Positions 1 to 7,183 of a stretch of 64,000 bases of DNA are shown piece after piece. Position numbers and translations under genes: made by a program. How positions within the stretch are numbered: position 1 is the stretch's first letter; the number at the start of each line of letters is the position of its first letter. The notes below the pieces were generated by a model. It saw nothing but the letters and a program-made list of their open reading frames with translations, was not told the origin of the DNA and ran no database searches. This DNA is from Fabrea salina (Eukaryota; Ciliophora; Heterotrichea; Heterotrichida; Fabreidae): positions 62,001-126,000 of the forward strand of contig JALIHJ010000032.1 in assembly GCA_022984795.1 (NCBI GenBank). The letters run 5' to 3'.

Positions 1-2
1 AA

Positions 3-311
3 CAAAGACACACTTTATTGCAAGCCCTTAGCAACTACAGAAGTTTCCAGGTGTCCAGAGTGATAACTCTAATGAGTTACCCCTGCCAAATAACCATTTC
101 CAAAGCACCAGAACCTAGACTCAAACTCAAGTATGCACACACAACTGATTCTTTCTGTACAGAAGACATAGACAGTGTTTATATGCACCCTAAAACTCAC
201 AATCACTTCATTATTGAAGTAAAGGGAAAAGCTTTAAGCTTCAAAGCAGATCAAGCTTTTTCAGTAGTTACTCAACTAAGACAGTTCCTTTTAATTGTTG
301 GTGTTAATTAA
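3..311 (+). CDS. C-terminal part of an unidentified protein (partial)
   Basis: The frame is open from the left edge of the window to a TAA at 309-311, so about 102 C-terminal residues are visible and the gene starts outside the window. The last 50 residues alternate short hydrophobic strands with charged turns and end in an amphipathic helix (around FKADQAFSVVTQLRQFLL), which resembles the end of a PH-like fold; this is an impression only. The stop codon overlaps the stop of the convergent GST-like gene in the palindrome TTAATTAA. I do not recognise the family. Confidence 0.6.
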   Translation, partial: QRHTLLQALSNYRSFQVSRVITLMSYPCQITISKAPEPRLKLKYAHTTDSFCTEDIDSVYMHPKTHNHFIIEVKGKALSFKADQAFSVVTQLRQFLLIVGVN

Positions 312-1003
312 AGGAATTTTGCTTGTCTTGTGCTTAAGTACTCCTTCAATTCTTCTGAAGAGTCCATAAAGTTTTCTGCGAACTTTTTCAGAACAGGCAC
401 TTCTTCCAAAAAGTCTCCAAAACTATCTCTTTTAGAAGCTGACATAAAGAAGTCGTAAAGGAACTCAAACACCACAAAGTCTGCCATAGAAGTTTTGTCT
501 CCTGAAAAGTGGTTTTCACTGGTGTTTTGCTTAAGGCGGTTCTCCATCATTTCGAGTATGGAGGGCATTTTTTCTCTATAGTACTTCTCTACTTCTTCAG
601 TGTTGTTGGCAAACACCAGTGGAATCAATGGTTCAAGTGCGTCTGAAACTAAGTCGCATACTGACTCTCCCTTGTAAACTTCCATATTGTCTTCGGGGTA
701 AAGGCCATTCTTCATGCAAATGTACCTTAGTATAGCTCGGCTGGTCACCAGTCTAATGTTGTCTATTTCTAAACAAGGCAGCTGGCCGAACTCATAGGGG
801 GTTTTATCGCATGTCTGCCATTCTTCCATACTAACCACGTTTTCGGTGTAGTCGATCTTCAAGTATTTCAGTACCATTCTGATCACCTCGGCCCTTCCGT
901 ACAAGTCGAAGTAGTGCAAAGTCACTCCTGAAGTGGAAGTCTTTATTGTTGAAACTTTCTCTTGTTTCTTTGGCGGCTCTTCTTTGGAATTTTTGCAACC
1001 CAT
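308..1003 (-). CDS. Glutathione S-transferase-like protein with acylation signal
   Basis: 231 residues. After a 25-residue basic extension, residues 27-105 look like the thioredoxin-like GST N-domain of sigma/S-crystallin type: a LHYFDLYGRAE start with the catalytic-type Tyr, the cis-Pro strand FGQLPCLEID, and a TSRAILRYI helix. The rest is the helical C-domain with the buried MADFVVFEF segment. The N-terminus MGCKNS fits an N-myristoylation signal with a neighbouring Cys for palmitoylation, so membrane attachment is inferred. GSTs conjugate or isomerise with glutathione. The gene converges on the upstream partial gene with overlapping stops. Confidence 0.85.
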   Translation of the reverse strand: MGCKNSKEEPPKKQEKVSTIKTSTSGVTLHYFDLYGRAEVIRMVLKYLKIDYTENVVSMEEWQTCDKTPYEFGQLPCLEIDNIRLVTSRAILRYICMKNGLYPEDNMEVYKGESVCDLVSDALEPLIPLVFANNTEEVEKYYREKMPSILEMMENRLKQNTSENHFSGDKTSMADFVVFEFLYDFFMSASKRDSFGDFLEEVPVLKKFAENFMDSSEELKEYLSTRQAKFL

Positions 1004-1038
1004 TTTATAAGTTACAGGGTAGTTTTTATACCACGACT

Positions 1039-2223
1039 TTAATTAGTCTTAAAGATTTGGGAGACAGCCACAGACATGTCTCCTTCGGCTTGCTGCAGAC
1101 CCAAAATAGCCTGCTCAGCAGTAAAGCCCATTTTGACTAGTTGGGAGACCTTTTCCATGTCTTCTTCGTTAAGCTCAGTAGCCTTTACTACAGTTTTGAG
1201 TTTACCAAAGTTTTGGCACTGAGTTTGGAGGTTCCAGATTCCTTTATGCTTCCCAGGCACTTCAGGTACTCTTAAGTTCACTTCAAGTTCAACATAGTTT
1301 CCAGGCAGAACTCCGCCTACAAAGCTTTCTTCACCAATCAAACTTCCTTTTTTGAAAACCAGCTTGGTGTCGTCTGGCCAGGCCACTTGTCCGTTGTTCA
1401 TAACTCGCCACTGCTTGGTAAGGGTAGTTCCAGTTTTTACAAGTTGGTTCTTTTGAATAGTAATGTGCTCCACTACTTTGGCTTTAAGCTTGTTTTTGAG
1501 CATTGAGTTTTTAAACTCCTTGCCAATGTTTTTCATGAAGTTCTTCACAAAGGCAGGAGGTCCTCTGCGGTTGTTGAAGGGACCTCCTCTGCAGTTGTTG
1601 AAGGGGGCTCCTGGAGTTTTCATCTTGATAAAAGGATGAGGGTGTTCAATGCTATCCTCGCACTTCTCGCAGTAATCAAAGTCAGGGCACACAAAGCACT
1701 TGTACCTGATGCCAGGAATAGGATTAACGCCGCACCCGTCACAAGTAACTCCATGGTGGACTGTGGTTTTGGGTTCAATGGCTTTTTGAACTTCTTCTTG
1801 GATGATTTGTCTTAGCTGAGTTACGTCGATGCTGCTTAGTTCTTGGGACTTCTGACTTGGGCTTTTAGGGCATTCTTTGGTTTCTAGGTCTTCAAAACTA
1901 CCATTGCTTCTGACGGACACCTGAGCAAGGCTGTCTCTTAAAGTATCAATTCTTTCAAGCATCTGGTTAGCTTTGCTTTGGGAAAGGTCGTAGTCGCGCA
2001 GAACTAGTTTGATAGTGCCTTGTTGTTTCTGGTAGAGTTCTTTGAGCTCTTGGTCGTTTGAAATAGTAATAAGGTCTCCTTCTTCATCAAGGTAAGTCAC
2101 GTGGAAGTCGTTGGTTCCAAAGAGGCTTTTGAGGGTTTGTTGCATTTCTGGCCAACTTTTAGGGAGGCTTCGGAGTTTCCTGATTTCTTCTCCTCTAACT
2201 ATCTTCAAGCTTTGAGTGTTCAT
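1039..2223 (-). CDS. NBR1/p62-type selective autophagy receptor
   Basis: 394 residues with the NBR1 domain order. A PB1 domain lies at about 1-78. A ZZ zinc finger lies at about 157-205 (CDGCG, then CFVC and CEKC, then paired His). The four-tryptophan NBR1 domain is at about 250-345 (TLTKQWRVMNNGQVAWP, GIWNLQTQC) and a UBA domain at about 352-392 (VKMGFTAEQAILGL). NBR1 receptors bind ubiquitinated cargo through UBA, oligomerise by PB1 and bind Atg8 through a LIR. A candidate LIR, FEDL preceded by polar and acidic residues, lies near residue 110. The start codon is the first ATG after a short AT-rich gap. Confidence 0.93.
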   Translation of the reverse strand: MNTQSLKIVRGEEIRKLRSLPKSWPEMQQTLKSLFGTNDFHVTYLDEEGDLITISNDQELKELYQKQQGTIKLVLRDYDLSQSKANQMLERIDTLRDSLAQVSVRSNGSFEDLETKECPKSPSQKSQELSSIDVTQLRQIIQEEVQKAIEPKTTVHHGVTCDGCGVNPIPGIRYKCFVCPDFDYCEKCEDSIEHPHPFIKMKTPGAPFNNCRGGPFNNRRGPPAFVKNFMKNIGKEFKNSMLKNKLKAKVVEHITIQKNQLVKTGTTLTKQWRVMNNGQVAWPDDTKLVFKKGSLIGEESFVGGVLPGNYVELEVNLRVPEVPGKHKGIWNLQTQCQNFGKLKTVVKATELNEEDMEKVSQLVKMGFTAEQAILGLQQAEGDMSVAVSQIFKTN

Positions 2224-2283
2224 TTATTATGGAACATGTCAGATCGACTTAAGCACTTGTACTGACAAGGACTGATGGTTTAT

Positions 2284-2508
2284 TTATTTACTAGTTTTGA
2301 GTTCTTCCATCAAGTATCCGAACTCTTTGGTTACTTTCTTGGTTTGCTTCATGACCTTTTTGAGGAGTTGGGTGTTTTCGTCAAGTAGTTCTTGGAGCTG
2401 TTGCTGCTGGTTGCAAGCACTGGTCTCAACGTTGAACTGACTTAACTGGGAAGAAAATCCGTGATCGCAACTAGAATCACAAGGAGTGCCGTCAACTTGC
2501 AAACACAT
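2284..2508 (-). CDS. Small coiled-coil protein with Cys-rich N-terminus
   Basis: 74 residues, ending in TAA. The first 33 residues contain five cysteines in spaced positions, including CDSSCDHG. Residues 35-72 form a predicted heptad helix rich in Gln, Leu and Lys (QQQQLQELLDENTQLLKKV). No family is recognised; a small scaffold or adaptor is possible. It is divergent from the next gene, with about 70 nt between start codons. A clean ATG, TAA stop and base composition like its neighbours support a real gene despite its size. Confidence 0.6.
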   Translation of the reverse strand: MCLQVDGTPCDSSCDHGFSSQLSQFNVETSACNQQQQLQELLDENTQLLKKVMKQTKKVTKEFGYLMEELKTSK

Positions 2509-2577
2509 TTTTTAAGGTCCAAATAACAAATTGCCTAAAAACACTATTCGAAAACTAACTTTAAATTGGTCATTTTT

Positions 2578-3327
2578 ATGGAAAGAAAAGGTGTATCTAA
2601 TGAATTTATACGAGAGGTCTCCAAGCGAATAAACAACCTCAAGAAGTACTCGAGTTTAGTTAACATTGACCTTTCGTCAGAACTGGAACAAAGCATGAAC
2701 CAACTTTCTCAGATTTCGGGTAAAAACAAAAGGATACTTTCCCCTGAGTCCTGCCAAGCCAACCCTCCTCCTGAAGAATACCAAGTAGAGCCTGTTTCTT
2801 CCCACTCAACCAGCTTTGAAAGCAGCATCACCAACTCAGACTGCGAAGACGAAGTCAAGTACCAAGCTGCCAAAGTAAAGGGTTACAGAGAGCGCACTAA
2901 GGTCCTTAAAGGCCGGATCTCACAGAAGATGCAAGCTCTGAAACGCGCTACTATGCTTTACACTGCTAAGCAAGAACAAGAGTCCCGGGAATTCGGAATG
3001 CTTGAACACGAACTAGAACAGTTAAAAGGAGTAGTTGGAGAGATGATTGAAGAAGTAAGTCGGCCCAAAGAAAGCTTAATTGACTTTGGTGAGAGTCCCA
3101 TTAGCTCCCAAAAAGAAGGTCACTTGTACTCGCACATCACAGAGCTCCAACAAGAAGTTTTCTTAGCCAAAGAAAAACTTAACTGGAGTGAAAAGCAACT
3201 TAGAAACAGAGAAGACCAAAACAAAGAACTTAAGTACACTATTCGGAAACTTGAGTCTTCTATTTCTAGTTTGATTTACATGCGGACTGAAAACAACTCT
3301 GGGGTGTGTAAATGCAATTTATTTTAA
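2578..3327 (+). CDS. Coiled-coil protein, unknown function
   Basis: 249 residues. I chose the ATG at 2578 because the frame upstream lacks another ATG. Residues 5-45 form a first amphipathic helix, 46-95 are Pro/Ser-rich and probably disordered, and 95-240 are long heptad helices (for example LEHELEQLKGVVGEMIEEV). The C-terminus ends in a short Cys-containing tail (GVCKCNLF) that might be prenylated or palmitoylated, though it is not a CaaX box. Cytoskeletal or membrane-tether roles are possible but not shown. It ends in TAA, 45 nt before the next start. Confidence 0.7.
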   Translation: MERKGVSNEFIREVSKRINNLKKYSSLVNIDLSSELEQSMNQLSQISGKNKRILSPESCQANPPPEEYQVEPVSSHSTSFESSITNSDCEDEVKYQAAKVKGYRERTKVLKGRISQKMQALKRATMLYTAKQEQESREFGMLEHELEQLKGVVGEMIEEVSRPKESLIDFGESPISSQKEGHLYSHITELQQEVFLAKEKLNWSEKQLRNREDQNKELKYTIRKLESSISSLIYMRTENNSGVCKCNLF

Positions 3328-3372
3328 TGACTTGTAGCTTAAATATGATCGAGCGGTATAATCAAATACAAA

Positions 3373-4062
3373 ATGGAAGATATCGTGTTTGGCACCTTAA
3401 CCAAAAGTGATGTATATACTATCAAAAAAGTCACAAAAAACAACGTTTTGAAACCTCTAGACACTAACAAACCCAGAACCCACTACCCCCTCCCTAAAGG
3501 AGACTCCTTTTATGCCCAGGCTAAGAGGTCTGAGTACGTAGATAAAGACCTTTCTAAAGCCGAAGAACTTTACAAAAAAGCTATCAAGCAAGGAGACAGG
3601 CCAGAAAGTGCTGTCAAAGACCTAGCTGGACTGCTGCACCAACAAGGCAAAACCCTTGAAGCTATTCAGCTACTTAAGAAGCACAAAGAGCTTTTTAACA
3701 ACGAGTTGCCTAAGTACAGGAACCTCATGGGAAGCCTCAGAAGGCAAATCTCCACTAAAGGCAACCGCCTCAACAAGAACCTTAAAATCTTCGGAGCTGT
3801 CACCAAAAAACAAGTGATGCAGATGTTCAGAAAACCTCACAGAATACTTGGAGTGGAGTTTAAAGAAGGCTACGCCATTGCTAAGTTCCCCAGTCACTCG
3901 GCTGCCCGCAAAACCTTAGAGACCAAAAAGGACTCTTTTAAGTTCCACATAGAGTTTTCAGCTGTTCCTGAGTACTCAGAACAAACTAACAAGAACCAGG
4001 TCTCTGAACCAGAAGCTGAGTTTTTACTTGGAAGTGTTTTGTACAGAATAATTAATTCTTAA
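3373..4062 (+). CDS. TPR-like plus RRM-like protein
   Basis: 229 residues. Residues 48-112 look like two tetratricopeptide-type helical pairs (KAEELYKKAIKQGDRPESAVKDLAGLL is the clearest). Residues 135-195 have the beta-alpha-beta-beta-alpha-beta rhythm of an RNA-recognition motif: LKIFGAVTKKQVMQMF, then GVEFKEGYAIAKFPSHSAARKTLE. The RNP motifs are poor, so RNA binding is only an inference. It is close to centrin (38 nt between stop and start) on the same strand. The exact family is unknown. Confidence 0.65.
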   Translation: MEDIVFGTLTKSDVYTIKKVTKNNVLKPLDTNKPRTHYPLPKGDSFYAQAKRSEYVDKDLSKAEELYKKAIKQGDRPESAVKDLAGLLHQQGKTLEAIQLLKKHKELFNNELPKYRNLMGSLRRQISTKGNRLNKNLKIFGAVTKKQVMQMFRKPHRILGVEFKEGYAIAKFPSHSAARKTLETKKDSFKFHIEFSAVPEYSEQTNKNQVSEPEAEFLLGSVLYRIINS

Positions 4063-4100
4063 TATAAATTACGCAATTATCCGTTAGATTGTAAATAAAA

Positions 4101-4613
4101 ATGGCTGGCAGAGGTTCTCGTCCCGGACAAAAGTCCTTCAACCCCAAGCAGTATGAGAGGCCTGGTCTCACTGAAGACGAAATTGAAGAAATCAAAGAAG
4201 CTTTTGACCTCTTTGACACTGACGGATCTGGAACTATTGACCCCAGAGAACTCAAGACCGCTATGCAGTCTCTTGGCTTCGAAGCCAAGAACCAAACCAT
4301 CTACCAGATGGTAAGCGACCTTGACAAGGACGGCTCAGGAGCTATTGACTTTGACGAGTTCTTGGACATGATGACTGCTCGTATGAGTGACAAGGACACC
4401 AAGGAGGACATTAACAAGGTCTTCCGTTTATTCGATGACGATAAAACTGGCCTCATCAGCATCAAGAACCTCCGCAGAGTAGCCCGCGAGCTTGGAGAGA
4501 CCATGACTGACGAGGAGCTTATGGAAATGATCGAAAGAGCAGACAGTGACGGCGACGGCCAAGTAACTGCTGAAGATTTCTACAACATCATGACTAAGAA
4601 AGCTTTCCCTTAA
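4101..4613 (+). CDS. Centrin
   Basis: 170 residues, normal centrin length. A basic N-terminal tail of about 25 residues is followed by four EF-hands at about 30-60, 66-96, 103-133 and 139-169. Loops one and two are canonical ([24 protein letters not shown]). Loop three, [12 protein letters not shown], ends in Asn instead of Glu and is probably weak. Loop four is [12 protein letters not shown], ending in Asp. Centrins act at basal bodies and, in heterotrichs, in contractile fibres (established for the family). It ends in TAA, with the next gene converging 16 nt away. Confidence 0.95.
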   Translation: MAGRGSRPGQKSFNPKQYERPGLTEDEIEEIKEAFDLFDTDGSGTIDPRELKTAMQSLGFEAKNQTIYQMVSDLDKDGSGAIDFDEFLDMMTARMSDKDTKEDINKVFRLFDDDKTGLISIKNLRRVARELGETMTDEELMEMIERADSDGDGQVTAEDFYNIMTKKAFP

Positions 4614-4629
4614 CTTAATTTAGCTTACA

Positions 4630-6243
4630 CTAGTACTTTTTTTGAGAGAATATATGCGAAGGAAATCCTGACTGCCTAGCTACTAAAGGTTTGGTGTCCC
4701 TTTTGGGGAGTTCGAAGTTAATGCAGCTGGACCAGGGAGAGTCCCTCAAGCTTTGTGAAGACTCAAACTTAAACTTGGAGTCTCTTTCTTGAAGGAACTT
4801 GTCGAGTTCGTCTTCCACTCTGAAGTTACCTTCAGAGTCCGGGTAGATGAAGTAGCTGTTGCCTGCAGTGTCTAGGTTTTGCCTTTCAGTGTCAAGCTGT
4901 TTGGGAGTTTCAGGTGGTTGGTACATAGGAGTTTCTGAGGGAAACTTGGCAATAGTTTGCTTGCCCGGTGAAGAAGGCAGTTCTGGGGAAGAGGGCGAAT
5001 GGGGAACGTGGGCACTTTGCATGCGCTGGACTTTGGACTGGTTGGGCTCGTTGGCTTTTTTGTTTCTATTTAAGCTTTTGCCCCTGGCTTGGTTTTGTTC
5101 GCGTTTTTTGCGGGCGTTTTCTATTTTTTGTTCGATGGCGGCTATTTTGGCAGACTCTATTTGGTGTTGAACTTTGCGGTTCTCAGGCTTGGGAATGCGT
5201 GACTTAGGGGTGCTTCTTTTGGAGCGGGTGTTGATGCTGGGGGTGTTGTTTTTGGTGCGCTGGGGTTTTTCAGTGCATGACTCTTCTGTGGACATGTCTT
5301 GGGTTTTGGTGGACTTTAGGTCTTGGATGAGGGACTCTTGGTTGGTTATTTTATCTTTGAGTTGGCTTTGTTCGTTTTGGAGTTTCAAGCAGAGTTCTTT
5401 GAGGTACTCAATGGTTTCATCTTGTTTGCTAGGTTCTTGAAACTCGGAAACAGTGTTGGAAACTAGACTGGGGATTGAGTTGGAAGCTGGATTAGGAACT
5501 AAATTGGGGACTGGCTCAGCATCGTAAGCAGACTCTGGAAAAGACTTAGGAAGGAAATTCGGGTTGGGCAGTTTTTCATTGAAAGTTTCTTGTTTAAGTT
5601 CTTCTTCGAACTTTTTTTCTTGCTGCAACTCTAAGTTAATTCTGGTGTTTCTTTCATACTGTTTGAGTTTTTGCTTTTCTTCGATTTGTGCCTGAAGAAC
5701 ACGCTGCATTTCTCTTTGCTGTTCTTCTTTTTTCTTCTTAAGCAAGTTAGTTTCGTCCCTTTGAAGAGGCCCTCCTAAGATTTGGCTTCCGTTCACTCCA
5801 AACCCTACGTGGTTCTCAATGTCGTACTTGAGTTTGTACCTAGGAACCCCTCCTACCATCTCTGAAAAAGACTTACCGAACTTATCTACTTGCGGGGAAG
5901 AGTCCACCTCGGAACCTACACTTTTCATCTTAAAAGAAAGATGGTCAGGTTGTTTCTCGTGGACTTGCCGAGTCAGTTCTAAGAAGTAAGCTTTTTGTTG
6001 CAGTTGTTTTTGTTTGCGCAACTCTTCTCCCTGGTGCATACTGTAAATGTGCCCACCGAAAGGAACTGGTCCTGCTGAAGCGTCTGGCCCTCCACGCATT
6101 GGGGCTGACTTAGGGATCATTAGGTTTTTGGCCAGTTGCAGATCGTTGTTGAGGGACTCTGTTGAAGATCTAACTGTTGAGTGTTTGTCTGAAACTTTTT
6201 GGGAGGAATTTAGTCCTGGGCTGGCATTGTTAAATTCGAACAT
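4630..6243 (-). CDS. CSPP/CCDC66-like coiled-coil protein (ciliary or centrosomal)
   Basis: 537 residues. Residues 75-105 carry a QQKAYFLELTRQVHEKQ helix. Residues 175-230 are a long single charged helix of Lys/Glu/Gln (EEQQREMQRVLQAQIEEKQ). Residues 340-430 are basic and Ser/Pro-rich, and the tail has short GFPSH-type motifs. This architecture resembles the CSPP1 and CCDC66 centrosome/cilium proteins, but the match is by eye and not exclusive. The ATG at 6243 is the first in the frame. It ends in TAG and converges on centrin, which suits a shared cortical or basal-body context without proving it. Confidence 0.6.
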   Translation of the reverse strand: MFEFNNASPGLNSSQKVSDKHSTVRSSTESLNNDLQLAKNLMIPKSAPMRGGPDASAGPVPFGGHIYSMHQGEELRKQKQLQQKAYFLELTRQVHEKQPDHLSFKMKSVGSEVDSSPQVDKFGKSFSEMVGGVPRYKLKYDIENHVGFGVNGSQILGGPLQRDETNLLKKKKEEQQREMQRVLQAQIEEKQKLKQYERNTRINLELQQEKKFEEELKQETFNEKLPNPNFLPKSFPESAYDAEPVPNLVPNPASNSIPSLVSNTVSEFQEPSKQDETIEYLKELCLKLQNEQSQLKDKITNQESLIQDLKSTKTQDMSTEESCTEKPQRTKNNTPSINTRSKRSTPKSRIPKPENRKVQHQIESAKIAAIEQKIENARKKREQNQARGKSLNRNKKANEPNQSKVQRMQSAHVPHSPSSPELPSSPGKQTIAKFPSETPMYQPPETPKQLDTERQNLDTAGNSYFIYPDSEGNFRVEDELDKFLQERDSKFKFESSQSLRDSPWSSCINFELPKRDTKPLVARQSGFPSHIFSQKKY

Positions 6244-6338
6244 TTAAACTATGGATTTAAAGCATTATTTTTAGAATCAGGTTATTTTGTAGGGTTGCTT
6301 TGCAAGTAAATGGTTTGTGCGAGAGTTAGTTCTTTAAA

Positions 6339-7163
6339 ATGATTATATGCGTTTTATTGTGTGGGTTGCTAGTGAAGGCTGAAGACTGTGAAGAAGCACC
6401 TCAGTCTCCAATAGACATAGCTTCTCCTTTTAAGTACCTAGACCCCAAAATCGAGTTTTACTTTGGCTACCAAAGCAATGCTATTCTTTACCACGACGGC
6501 AATTCCCTCAAAGTAGACGGCGACTTTGGAACTTTTAAATACCAGAACAGCAACTTCTGGGCTGTCGACTTAGTGTTTAAGCAGCCAAGTGAACACACAC
6601 TGGACGGAGTGTACTTGCCAATGGAAATGCAGGTGTCTTTTAGGGACCAGTACGAAAACTTGTCAGTGCTAGTGGCTTTTTTCAGCAACTCCACTGAAAG
6701 TCAGTTTTTGAACGAAGTGGGTTTTGGAAACCCACAGCTAAAAGAGGCAACTTCGGGGTCGCTGTTTAAGATAAACACAGTGCTGGACTTAGGAGGGTTT
6801 TTGGGCTACCCTGTTTCTTACCTTTACTACACAGGAACCACTACTGTGACTCCTTGCGAAACCAACGTAACCTGGATTGTTCTCACAGACACCTACAAAG
6901 CTTCACCTGACCAACTAGAGAACTTCCCTCAAAACCTCTACGGAAACACACGAGAAGTCCAGTCCAAAGAAGGAAGAGAGATTTACACCAACGTGAAAGA
7001 AGCCACTTACACTGAACCTGAAACAAGTTCCTCAGACGGAGAGAACCTAATGGAAGACTTAACTTTAGGCCAGACTTACAAAGACGTGAACGACGACTTC
7101 ATAATTGAGTACGAAAGCTACAAAGAAGAGTTTCCAACCGTAGACAGCATTTATTCTAATTAA
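6339..7163 (+). CDS. Secreted alpha-carbonic-anhydrase-like protein, zinc ligands missing
   Basis: 274 residues. A signal peptide of about 15 residues is followed by an alpha-CA fold: QSPIDI near the N-terminus, PSEHTLDGVYLPMEM in the middle, and YYTGTTTVTPC with WIVL in the C-terminal half. In active enzymes the zinc is held by FHFHWG and the ELHLVH histidine. Here the corresponding stretches read VDLVFK and EMQVSF, so all three zinc histidines appear absent. This makes it a probable CARP-type pseudoenzyme outside the cell, perhaps binding a ligand. The last 75 residues are acidic, Tyr-rich and lack an obvious membrane segment. It is divergent from the CSPP-like gene. Confidence 0.85.
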   Translation: MIICVLLCGLLVKAEDCEEAPQSPIDIASPFKYLDPKIEFYFGYQSNAILYHDGNSLKVDGDFGTFKYQNSNFWAVDLVFKQPSEHTLDGVYLPMEMQVSFRDQYENLSVLVAFFSNSTESQFLNEVGFGNPQLKEATSGSLFKINTVLDLGGFLGYPVSYLYYTGTTTVTPCETNVTWIVLTDTYKASPDQLENFPQNLYGNTREVQSKEGREIYTNVKEATYTEPETSSSDGENLMEDLTLGQTYKDVNDDFIIEYESYKEEFPTVDSIYSN

Positions 7164-7183
7164 CTAAACTGCCAGTTTTAAAC

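Noticed and set aside
4052-4504. Antisense open frames across centrin
   Set aside because: They mirror the codon pattern of the conserved centrin frame and have no protein-like features of their own.
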